This document shows, piece after piece, positions 46,179 through 56,932 of a stretch of DNA of 64,000 bases. The notes beneath the pieces are model-generated. The model was not told the origin of the DNA. It did no database searches and saw nothing but the letters and a program-made list of their open reading frames with translations. The position numbers and the translations under genes are program-made. Position 1 is the stretch's first letter. Every line of letters starts with the position of its first letter. Source of the DNA: Tethya wilhelma (lineage: Eukaryota > Porifera > Demospongiae > Tethyida > Tethyidae); contig CAXIPT010000008.1 of assembly GCA_964030475.1 (NCBI GenBank), forward strand, positions 4,739,121-4,803,120, in the 5' to 3' direction.

Positions 46179-48070
46179 CATAGGTTGATTGCTGGTAATT
46201 AGAGGCTAGGTGTGGATGATCAATAGGTACCAGGTATAGCCTGCACTAACTTACTCATGTCTATGTGGGTGGTATCTCTTTGATACACACACTGCACCAA
46301 TCACCATGAGCACGGTCAGCATTATTGAACACACAACAACAACCCCAGTGGCAACCCNTCACATATCATAGGCCAATTTTGTGCTTGGTATTTTCTTCAT
46401 TGTAAAGAGTTGTCTTTCGTTTCATGCAGTTGATGATATGGAGATTGGTGAACAGTCCATTGATGGACAATCGAATGCCCAAAAGATAGATAATGCTGGA
46501 TCTGGTAATAGAGTGGATGCTGATGATTCTGGTACACATTCTCTGTTCTTTTGCTTTCTCTTAGTTATTCCTTTCCAGACCTTTCCAGTAAATGAATGAG
46601 TGTGGTACATTGTCTTAGCTCTTTCTCTTTCTCTCTGTCTCATGTATTTACTATTTCAACCTCTTGTCATTGTCACAGGAGAAGATGATGCTTCAGCTGA
46701 AGGTGGCCATGAAGGTGATGGGCCAGGCCTCTTTAAGAGGAAGAAGAATAAGAAGAAGACAGATCCAAAGAAGAATAAGAAAGACCCGATACAATTGATA
46801 GCTAAAGGAGGAGGACAGCCAAAGGAGCCAGCTGCAGCACCACCTAACCCAAAAGCAGCAAAATACAGTAGCCTTCCTCAAGATCCAAATGTAACCCCAC
46901 CTCCAGTGCAGAGAGCTCTTAGTGTAGACGATGATAACTATCTAATGCAGGCTAAAGATCGAGGAATAGGTTGGTCACACACACACACACACACACACAC
47001 ACATGCACACAGCTATCATCATCAACAATAAGACATTTGATCCTCGAAGTCGTTTGAGCACCCGTAGAGGAACTGATGTTGATGCTAAGAAGCTTGAGGA
47101 GCTCTTTAAGTGGCTTGGTTTTGAAACACGACGTTTTAATGACCAATCATCAGACGGGATGAAGGCAAAACTAAGGGTATAAGCTGTTGCTTGGCCTTGA
47201 CCTATCAATACATATCCCATTTAATGCCCATATTATGTGTTTTGTATTATTCACAGGATCTTGCAGTTGAATATGACAAACATGGTGGCTATGATTGTTT
47301 GATGGTGGCCATCTTGTCCCATGGAGGAGACAATGGTGTGATATGGGGCAGTGATGGGCAGGAGGTCATGGTCAAGTCACTAACAAGGTATAACCGGTCA
47401 TGTGATCCCTCTTACATGTCACATAATGATGTCTAAATATTACTACAGATATTTTGATGGCAACTACTGCAAGTCTCTTGTGAACAAGCCGAAAGTGTTC
47501 ATCTTGCAAGTAAGCCCCCCCCCCCCTCTCTTCCCTTTTCCCTTTGAGTGTGATACCACACTCATGATTTTTCTGTTTTTGCAGGCTTGTCGTGGAGGCA
47601 AGAAAGACAGATTTGTTGAAACTACTGACTCAGCTGGGGTTAGACAATGTCAAATCTAAGTCTTGCCTACAATGTTCATTTTCCTCCCATATAATTTTAT
47701 ATGCATGCAGACTCAGCCAGACAGTCTCATGCCAGGAGGTGATGCTGATGCTGGACAGCTTGAAACTGATTTCAGAAAGTCTGTACCTAGTGAAAATGGT
47801 TTCATCCTTGCCTTCTCCACGACCCCTGGCTACCTCTCCTGGCGTCACACTGACACTGGGTCTTGGTACATCAATGTGTTGGAGAAGGAGATGAGAAAGC
47901 TGGCAGAAAGCCGACATTTTGTGGACATTTTGACAAGAGTCAACCGAAAACTCTGTGAATCTGAAGAGTATGTGACTGAGACTTATAAACAGATGGCGTC
48001 CTATGAGAGTCGACTCACTAGGAGTTTGTACTTTAATCCACCAAACCCAGCTCAGGTTCCGGAGAGCTAG
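41911..48070 (+). CDS. Caspase gene A: death domain, exon-array linker, caspase
   Basis: Initiator-type layout. Exon 1 (41911-42244) is a death domain (LTDDDILKVYQ...RRWRQQFSFFAKRRKLIDAL). Linker exons, all phase 1-1 except where noted: 42400-42489, 42563-42712, 42779-42925, 43001-43165, 43258-43422, 43536-43595, (43708-43898), 43961-44218, 44409-44528, 44599-44706, 44786-44989, 45054-45161, 45270-45398, 45466-45582, 45638-45745, 45858-46124, 46430-46531 and 46679-46969. These are Pro/Gln/Ser-rich, and the last is Lys-rich. Caspase exons: 47013-47176, 47257-47387, 47449-47509, 47585-47638 and 47711-48070. Catalytic His is in ILSHGGDNG and catalytic Cys in QACRGG, and the small subunit has LSWRHTDTGSWYINVLE. 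Without the 43708 exon, which is one base short, the CDS is 3693 nt, or 1230 aa. An N at 46358 is intronic. AATAAA is at 48127. Confidence 0.88.
42400..46531 (+). repeat. Array of duplicated phase-1 linker exons in caspase gene A
   Basis: About 17 short exons encode similar Pro/Gln/Ser-rich units that usually end in a Ser-Gly...Pro-Thr-Gly or Gly-x-Ala pattern just before the donor. Many acceptors are followed by VQE or a GQPA(S/T)V-like start. All but one are multiples of three and start and end in phase 1, so copies can be gained, lost or skipped without a frame shift. Confidence 0.85.
46136..46178. repeat. (TG)n microsatellite in a caspase A intron
   Basis: Begins 12 bases after the donor of the 45858-46124 exon. 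Confidence 0.95.
46975..47003. repeat. (CA)n microsatellite in the intron before the first caspase exon of gene A
   Basis: This 43-base intron is mostly a CA run, which replaces the usual pyrimidine tract ahead of the acceptor. Confidence 0.9.
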
Positions 48071-48496
48071 AGTTAGCTTTGTCTCCTCACTCTGTTATCT
48101 GTTTGTCAGCGGCTCACAATGCACCCAATAAATTCGCAAGCTGTATAATATAGCTATATAGTTGTATCATGTCACCGTAGATCTTGCTATATTATTTCTA
48201 TATTTTGTGTATTGAATCTCTTCTTACATTTTGTATTAATTGTTTTTTGGCACAATCTGATTATGTCATAGATATTAGAAATAATACGGATAAATACGGG
48301 TGCCCATTACTGTCTTTGTTTACCGTAAAAGGGCAGGGCTATAGGGATTTGTAACTAGCCCCGCCCACTTCAATCGTTATCGAATGCTCACTAAGATATA
48401 TTGATGATCCAAGTAAAAGCGTCAGTTAGGTGAGTTTGTTTATAGACTGTTCAGATAATTAGAGGTCAATTAAACACACATCTTTTATTTTAGACA
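48071..48496. promoter_or_regulatory. Spacer and promoter of caspase gene B
   Basis: The 3' flank of gene A is followed by the cluster module: AGCCCCGCCC at 48357-48366 and a CGTCA half-site near 48420, 75-140 bp before the gene B start codon. No gene lies inside. Confidence 0.55.
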
Positions 48497-51461
48497 ATGT
48501 CTGTGACGTTAGATGATCTGAAACAACATGTGGGCGTAACCGATAAACAACTTAATCTACCCTGTACTAATGAACACATTCGTGACATAGCTCTGGAGGT
48601 GCCTGATTGGCAGCTGTTTGGAGCTTATCTTGGTCTCTCAAGTGCTGTATTGGATGGGATTGATGAAGATGCACGTGGACACCAACAAAAAAAGCTAAAG
48701 ATGTTGGAAGCATGGAAGAGGAATTCATCGATTAAAGCGACATATCGAACCCTCACAGGTGTGTGCCTAAAACTGAGGAATGCTGAGTTGGCAGAGAAGG
48801 TGTGTCGCTGTGCAAAAGGTAAGTAGTTCATATCATATGTGGGAGAGTTCTAAATCTGAGTACGCTAACCAAATTTAATTTGAAACAAACTTTTTCGACA
48901 CTTAAGTAAGTAGTTCACAATCAGTTCAATCACTGTGTATGCACTTGTGTGTCTATATACAGCTGTACAGCCTGAAGCTGCTGTAGGTGGTTCAAACAAA
49001 AGTGGATCATTACCACCTGGAGGAGGAGAAGGAGGAGGAGGAGAAGGAGAGGTACAACCTGTCTCCAAAAGCAAACTAGATGGTATGTCACATTTTCTTT
49101 GCGTTTATTTTATTTTCGTGGCAACCAGTCTGGCAATTACAACAATAATAATTGAATTAGTATCAAACTTTTTGTACCACAGAAAAGCCAAGATTGGCAC
49201 ATCTGTTGAAACTGAAAGGCAATGGAGAGGAGGTCTCAGTGATAAAGATGGTAGCTCCAGAGTGGAGACAGTTTGGGGTCTCCATGGACTTTGATGAGTC
49301 AGGAGAGTTTGTGGAGTTACTTGCAGCAGATGAGACACTAAAGAAACCAGTGGATCGTTGTCGGAAGATGTTCCAGCACTGGCTGAATGGCAATGGAGTC
49401 AAACCAATGACTTGGCGTACTCTGACTGAGCTGCTACGTGATAACAAAAAAGAGATTGTAGCTGAAAAGATTGAAGTCATACTATCAAGTGGACCAGGAG
49501 TAGCTGGTATGCTAAACAGTTTGTTTTATGCAAAATGTGATATCAATTTTCTACCTTCAGTAGCTCCTTCATCACAGCAGTTAACGGGTACATCAAGTCC
49601 TTCTTCTAGTGCCACGGGGTACCAACCTCACACAAGACATTCATTACCTAGTGATAGTGCCACAACTACTACCAAAAGTTAGTCCATGTAACATTGTAAA
49701 CTGTATTAGTGATGCTGTTGATATTTTATTTTCACTATCAATCCATTTTTATAGCGCGAGAGAATCTACTAGGAAAACATCCTCCTGATATCCCTGCTGG
49801 TTAGTGCACATGAAGGTGTACAATTATATTAGGTGTTTGAATAGAACCAGCACACTAGTCTAAACTGGCATGATGTCTTCACGGTGTGATTTTCTCCCCC
49901 CCCCCCGAGCTGTAAATTATCTGATTCGTGCAGAGCTTTTGCAAAAACAACACAATTTGTGTACCTAAATTAAAAAGTAGATATGAAATCATTAATGTGT
50001 CTGAGACTTCAAGAACAACCCCCCAATTTCTTATAACTGCATGCTTCTGAATTTGAACTGACAATGACTGAAGACTTTATAGCAGTATATATCACAGTGC
50101 AGGCTCTAATTAGAAGGAAGAAAAAAAAGAGTTTAGTTGTGCATAGATTTTCTCAGCAAATCTTGATTTCTGTCTCTGTGTTTTTACTATTCAGGTGCTA
50201 AATCAAAAGTATTAGTTATTTTACTAAGCTAGAAGTCAGCTAAATTGACTTGAGAAGACCCGTATCCTTGATGAATCATTTTTTTCCTGGTTTCTGCAGA
50301 TAACACTCAACTCTTTGATGAAGCAATGAAGGGGGGGTCTGTCATTATAAGGATCGTTAAGATCTTACTTACTGGAGTTGCTGGTTCAGGCAAAACCTCC
50401 ACACTACATTTTCTCCTTGGAGACAAACACCAAGCTATTCGTCAAAGCACACCCTGTGCCTGTAGACCAGTGTGTGTTGTTCCAATTGTGACTGGTTCTA
50501 AAAGTACAATGTGGAATAAACTTGACTTAAACAAGTTTCTAGCTCACATATGTGCAACAAAAGCATTTAAGAATCATTCCCATGACTTAGAGCCTTCAAA
50601 TGTAGATTCAGAAGAAGAAGATTCTATTAATTCAGATGAAGAAGATTCTGATTCTGCCATAACAGTGCAAGACACTAACATACAAGAATCCATTGGGAGA
50701 GCCACTGAAAGAAAAGTAGTTGCTCTNGGTGTACCTGTACTGTGTGGAATGATGTGCATGTGATGTGTTAATGTATTTTATCTCACAGTGTATGAACATC
50801 AACATGGAAGTCATCTACATAATGCTCCAAACCTGCCTGCTGATAATCAACCACACTCTCTCCCAAGTTATGGTAATAGCCCACTTGCAAGTCCAAGTAA
50901 GTAAAGTCACTTTTTCTCCCACTTCTGGTTCCTGTAGGAAGTCACTATCCAGATAGTGTACATAGTATGGACTCTTACCACCATGTTGACCAAACTCAGC
51001 CAGGTGTAGCTCAGGGAGGTTCTATACAGAGTGGCCTATTCAAAGGAATTGGAAGTCAGTAACAAATGTACAGTTTCACACAGGATTTTTTATACTCTTG
51101 TAATTTTCATAATAGTGGAGGAAACTCCCCACTGTCCAGCAGGGGCTGGGCCTTCTAGCATGCCAAGCCATCCTGAACATTACCATCAATCACATTGGAG
51201 AGCTCCTCTAGACAGTGATCTTCACACTGGAGTTAGAAGTATATAGACAAGCTAGTTGTCTGAATGGTCTCCTCACTTAGCTAAGATTAAATTTCTTCTT
51301 CCATAGTGCAAGAAGATGTTCAGGGAGACCAGCTTGAAAGTAATGTGAGCCTCAGCCAGGCTCAGCAACATCACCAACCTCGTGTGGAGGCCTCTTTAGG
51401 GAGTTGCCGACCTAGTGTTGCAAGTTAGTGTTACATAGTATACATACACTCCATTGTAACG

Positions 51462-51498
<37 letters not shown>

Positions 51499-53314
51499 CT
51501 GTTGAATGTTCCTATCTTCCTTTGCAGGACAAGAAGAGGCACAAAACCCACCTCCATCCAGTTTGGAACAAGCTAAGTCTATGCCAAATCAACCTGCCAA
51601 TGAGATGGGTGAATTTGTGAACCAAAGGCGGCCTCGTCAGCCTAACATGTCCGGTCTGCTTGTTAATAATCCTGCTCAACCTGTGAATGTCCAAGGACAG
51701 TATGACCGTGGAAGGGATTTGGTTGGGACATGTACGTAGGTGTATTTTGATCACTTATTATGCACATGTGGATAGATAAATCTTGAGTGACTGAGCTTGC
51801 TAATTTCCCCCTGAATAGTTCGTGACTTGAATATTGGCAACAATCAGCCTGCAAATACTGATGGAGGGGGACCTGATGATACAGGTAGGTGGATATACTC
51901 TCATTAATTCTTTATACAGCTTGCTTGTTTAATAGTATGGTTCTTATGATGGTACAGAAGAGGTCAAGGCTGAAGGTGATGGTTTAGGATCCATCCTCAA
52001 CAAGTTGAAAAGTGGAAAGAAACCATCACCAGCCCCAAGAGCACCCCCTAAAGCAGTACCACCTGCTTCAACAAACCCTCCTCCAAACCCACCAATATCT
52101 ACTTCCAACTTGGGCTATGATGATATGTACAAGATGACAGCCCAGCCTCGAGGAATAGGTTTGTTGTTGCACACATACCATTACACATGTAGATACACAC
52201 ATTTAAATATCAACCATTACTTTGGAATACACAAACACAAACACACAAAAGCTATCATCATCAATAACAAGAAATTCGATGAAGCCAGCGGTTTTAAGGA
52301 GCGTAATGGCACTGATGTTGATGCTAGGAAGCTAGAGATCCTTTTTCGATGGCTACTCTTCCGAACAAGACGTTTTGACAATCAAAAATCAAGAGAAATT
52401 CTAGAGAAACTAGAGGTATAGAAGCCTCAACATTTAGTGTAGCTCAACTTTCAGTTTTTGCTTCTCTACAGGAAGTAGCCCATGATTGTGACAAACATGG
52501 AGGCTATGACTGTGTAATAGTGGCCATCTTGTCCCATGGAGGAGACCACGGTGTGATATGGGGCAGTGATGGCAACGAGGCAATGGTCAGCACCATGACG
52601 AGGTAAGTATGACTGGTCGTCTGTCTATCTGTGGTTTGTCGTGTGTTGTACTCTCTTGACTTTACTTTCTTTGTAGAATTTTCGATGCACATCACTGTAA
52701 GTCTATGGCAAACAAACCAAAGGTTTTCATTTTGCAAGTAAGAACAAGCTAATGTGTGTTTTGGCTGTGTACATATGTACATGTCTTTGAGCTTTCAATC
52801 AATGGTTATTTCTGTAGGCTTGTCGTGGAGGCAGGATGGATCGTTCTGTTGAAGTTGAGGTTAGAGACTGTTGATTTTTTGTTGTCATTACTCATGCTTT
52901 CTCATTCTTTTTCAGGAGTCGACAGATGGTCGCATTTCAGCAGATGACAATGCTGAAAGTGACTTCAAAAAGTCTCTTCCAGGAAGTGGACACAACTTCA
53001 TCTTGGCCTTCTCCACCACACCAGGGTTTCTCTCGTGGCGCAACCCAGTCGATGGGTCGTGGTATATCAATGTCTTGGAGAAGAACATCCGAGAATTTGC
53101 CATGAAGAAAGGAGACAGGCGAGAGCAACATTTTGTGGACATTTTGACAGAAGTCAACAAGGAACTCTCAGAATCAGAAGAGTATGTGCGAGAGATGAGG
53201 TCCAATGGTTTCTCTTACAAGCAGATGGCATCATTCGACAGCAGACTCACAAGAAAGTTGTATTTCTTTCCACCATCTCCTCGCCCAGTCCCTGGTCTAG
53301 CTCCTGAGAGTTAA
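48497..53314 (+). CDS. Caspase gene B: two death domains, P-loop NTPase exon, linker, caspase
   Basis: Exons: 48497-48818 (first death domain), 48963-49082 (Gly/Pro linker), 49183-49506 (second death domain, APEWRQFGVSMDF...TWRTLTELLRD), 49561-49677, 49755-49799, 50300-about 50726 (P-loop), 50789-50896, 50938-51054, 51116-51238, 51307-51423, 51528-51731, 51819-51884, 51958-52158, and caspase exons 52252-52415, 52472-52602, 52677-52737, 52818-52859 and 52916-53314. Catalytic His is in ILSHGGDHG, Cys in QACRGG, and the S1-pocket Arg in LSWRNPVDGSWYIN. All joins are in phase, apart from the unseen 3' end of the P-loop exon at the N at 50727. The NTPase has Walker A GVAGSGKTS and an acidic tail (DSEEEDSINSDEEDSD). 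The draft gap leaves open whether it belongs to this transcript. Confidence 0.8.
50300..50726 (+). CDS. P-loop NTPase exon, truncated at a gap
   Basis: Starts in phase 1 after a good acceptor (TTTCTGCAG). It shows a beta-strand then Walker A (KILLTGVAGSGKTSTLHFLLG), a possible switch-like RQSTP segment, and an acidic Ser/Glu/Asp stretch. No Walker B or guanine-specificity motif is visible before the N. It resembles small-GTPase-like or STAND-type NTPase heads, but the family is not identifiable from this fragment. In paralogue C the same intron is only 103 bp and has no such exon. Confidence 0.65.
51462..51499. repeat. (CA)n-(TA)n microsatellite in a caspase B intron
   Basis: Perfect dinucleotide runs ahead of the 51528 exon. 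Confidence 0.95.
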
Positions 53315-53716
53315 CTTAGTACACTCAGTGTACATGTCATGATGTGAATTGTAATTTAAGAAGATTGATGATTGCTTTGGCATTGTTGTTCATGTAATAT
53401 AGCAAATGTTAATTTCCCCAACTTCCTTTTTGTATTTGTGTTTTGCTACATTTTGTTATTGTTTTGTATTAGACTTCTAATGAATGATTTACTCGGGAGC
53501 CCCGCCCCTTTTATAGGAAGCATTACGTAATGTATTTACTATCACGTCACCAAGCTCCTAAGCTAGCTCAGGACAAGAACAATCTGTCTATGGTTCAAAC
53601 AGAAAACAGCTAGAGTTGCATCAGGTAAAGTTTTACTCGGTAGATCTTAAAACATGTAGACTGATATAGAATTATTTATAAGGTCTTGACACACATGCAC
53701 TACACTCAGACAAATT
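53315..53716. promoter_or_regulatory. Spacer and promoter of death-domain gene C
   Basis: The module AGCCCCGCCCC is at 53498-53508, with CATTACGTAA at 53521-53530 and a CACGTCAC at about 53543. No gene lies inside. Confidence 0.55.
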
Positions 53717-56608
53717 ATGTCTGTGACGCTAGATGATTTGAAGCAATATGTGGGTGTGACTGATGCACAACTTGATCAACCCTGTACCAATGAACATGTT
53801 CGTGACATAGCTCTGGAGGTGTCTGATTGGCAGCTGTATGGAGCTTATCTTGGTCTCTCTCCTGCTGTATTGGATGGGATTGATGAAGATGCACGTGGAC
53901 ACCAACAAAGAAAGCTAAAGATGTTGGAAGCATGGAAGAGGAATTCATCGATCAAAGCGACATATCGAATCCTCATAGGTGTGTGTCTAAAGCTGAAGAA
54001 TGCTGAGTTGGCAGAGAAAGTGTGTTGCTGTGCAAAAGGTAAGTAGTTCATATCATATGTGGGAGAGTTCTAAATGTGAGTACATTAGTCAAATTTTAAT
54101 TGAAACAAATGTTTTGACACTTCAAGTATAGAGTAAGTAGTTCACAATCTGTTTATACACTGTGTACACTTGTGTGTCTATATATAGATACAGCTGTACA
54201 GCCTGGAGCTGCTGTAGGTGGTTCAAAAAAAAGTGGATCATTACCTCCTGGAGGAGGAGGAGGAGGAGGAGAGGTACAACCTGTCTCCAAAAGCAAACTA
54301 GATGGTATGTCACATTTTCTTTGCGTTCATTTTATTTCATGGCGACCAGTCTGGCAATTACAACAATAATAATTGAATTAGTACATGTTCACATCGAAGC
54401 TTTTGTGTTTGTCAAACTTTTTGTACCACAGAAAAGCCAAGATTAGCAAAGCTATTGAAACTGAGAGGCAATGGAGAGGAGGTCTCGGTGATAAAGATGG
54501 TAGCTCCAGAGTGGAAACAGTTTGGGGTCTCCATGGACTTTGATGAGTCAGGAGAGCAGTTAGATTTATTTGCAGCAGATGAGACACTAAAGAAACCAGT
54601 GGATCGTTGTCAGAAGATGTTCCAGCACTGGATGAACGGCAATGGAATCAAACCAATGACTTGGCGTACTCTAACTGGGCTGCTACGTGATAATAAAAAA
54701 GAGATTGTAGCTGAAAAGATTGAAAGCATACTATCAAGTGGACCAGGAGTAGCTGGTATGCTAAACAGTTTATTTTATGCAAAATGTGATATCAATTTTC
54801 TCCCTTCAGTAGCTCCTTCATCACAGCAGTGTACAAGTACATCAAGTCCTTCTTCCGGTGCCACGGGGTACCAACCTCACACAAGATATTCATTGCCTGG
54901 TGGTAGTGCCACAACTACTACCAAAAGTTAGTCCATGTAACATTGTAAACTATATTAGTGGTGCTGTTAATATTTTATTTTTGCTATCAATCCATTTTTA
55001 TATAGCGCAAGAGAATCTGCTACCAGGAAAACATCCTCAGAGTGCACCTGTTCTCCCTTCCAGTCAGCAACCATTCTTCCCCAGTGATATCCCAGCTGGT
55101 TAGTGAACGGAAGGTGTATAATTACATTATGTGTTTGAATAGAACCAGCACACTAGTCTAAAGAGACATCTTATGTGCCCCCCCCCCCTCTCCCCCTCTA
55201 GAAAGTCAATGTCCAGATAATGTAGCAACTATGGAGTCTGACCACCATGAATCTATTGATGACCAAACTCCGCAAGCTGTCACTAAGGAAGAGTCTTTAC
55301 CACCAGCTGTGGATAAGGAAGATTCTTTACCACTGAGTGCCCCAATTCCAAGTCAGTAGCATAATATTATGAATTACATTTCAAAATTGTGTTATACTAT
55401 TGTCCATATTTATAGTCCAAGAAAATTTTATTTTCGCTATCAACATACATGTATATAATTATAGAACAAGAGAATCTGCTACCAGGGAAACATCTTGAAA
55501 GTGCATCTATTCTCTCATCCAGTCAGCAACCATCCTTCCAGAGTGATATCCAGGACCAAGCTGGTTAGTGAAAGTAATTATATTAGGTGTTTGATAGAAC
55601 CAGCACACTAGTCTAAACTTGATGTCTTGTCACACACCAGGAAGTCACTGTCAAGATAGCATGCAAACTATGGAGTCTTACCACCATGAATCCATTGGTG
55701 ACCGAATTCCGCCAGCTGTAACTAAAGATGATTCTTTACCATCGAGTGCCCCACGAATTCCAAGTCAGTAGCATAATATTATGAATTAGATTTCAAAATT
55801 ATGATATATTGTCCATAATTAATTATAGTCCAAGAAACTCGGTCCCCAGGAGGAGACCAGCCTCCTAGTTCACCGAGCCACCCCCCTGATCAACAACCTG
55901 CTGTGAGTGCTCCTCTAGACAATGATCTTCTAACTGGAGTTGCAAGTAAATAGACAAAATTATATAATTTTGAGACATAGTAGCCTAAAAATATGATGAT
56001 TTCATTTTCCAATTAAAATTCAGGCCTAAAGCTGTGAGCCTGGATGTATTGCTCACTTATAGTTGAGAATAAATTTCTTCTTCCATAGTGCAAGAAGATG
56101 TCCACATAGACCGGCATGAAGCTGAAAGTATTGAGAGCCTCAGCCAGGCTCAACAACATCACCAACCTCCTGTGGAGGCCTCTTTGGGGAGTGACCAACC
56201 TACTGGCCTTGCAAGTTAGCATTACGTACTTGATACAATGATACAAAGGTGTACTAGAATTGTTAAATAATTCTATCTTCCTTTGCAGGACAAGAAGAGG
56301 CACAAAACCCACCAAGAGATCCACCTCCATCCAGTTTGGAGCAAGCTAGGTCTATGCCAAATCAATCTGCCAATGAGATGAGTGAACTTGCAATCGGAAC
56401 CCAAAGACCGGCCCCTCGACCTCCTAATATGACAGGTCAGCCTAACCCTGCTCAACCTGTGAATTCCCAATCTCAGTGGGGATTTTGTTGGAACATGTAC
56501 GTCAATATATTTCACAATGTCATTTTAGTAATAAACACCTCAAGTGAATGATGAGACTGATATTGATATTATTTTGCTAACTAAAATTTTCCCCTCAATA
56601 GTTCATGA
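53717..56608 (+). CDS. Death-domain gene C: DD-DD-linker, no caspase
   Basis: Closest paralogue of gene B. Exons 53717-54038, 54194-54304, 54432-54755, 54810-54926, 55006-55098, 55202-55351, 55465-55563, 55641-55763, 55829-55945, 56089-56214 and 56289-56496, then a stop at 56606-56608 in the next exon (from 56602). The two death domains differ from those of gene B at few positions. Relative to gene B, the 56289 exon has a net 10-base deletion near its end. It leaves in phase 2 instead of phase 1 and reaches TGA three codons later, giving about 598 aa. Retaining the intron also stops soon. No caspase exons exist before gene D begins at 56933, so this is a caspase-less DD protein, either a decoy/adaptor or a decaying gene. 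Confidence 0.78.
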
Positions 56609-56932
56609 CAAGAATGTAGATAATCAATCTGCAAGAGCTGATGGAGGAGGTCCTGGTGATTCTGGTATCTGAACTCTGAAGTTTAATTTTATAGTTCGTT
56701 TTTCCACTATATTCACTATGCTTTTACTGATTGTGTTTCCTAAGTTCCTTTTGTATATCTATCTATTTACAAGTTTTTTTTGTTTTTGTTTTTTTGTCTG
56801 TATAGTTTTTCAAATTTAATAGATGTTGTGTTCTGAACTTCTGGCCTAGCTTTTTCATGTGACAATGAGCCCCGCCCCTCATCTTGTCACAGATAAAACA
56901 TTACGTCATCAATTTGAGCGAACGATCTCGGC
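56609..56932. promoter_or_regulatory. Vestigial exon end and promoter of caspase gene D
   Basis: The remainder of a linker-type exon (to 56664) is followed by the module AGCCCCGCCCC at 56868-56878 and CATTACGTCA at 56899-56908, about 25 bp before the gene D start codon. Confidence 0.55.

Noticed and set aside
42563..46531. CRISPR-like array in the repeated region
   Set aside because: The repeats are degenerate coding exons with splice sites, in an animal-type genome. There are no identical short repeats with regular spacers.
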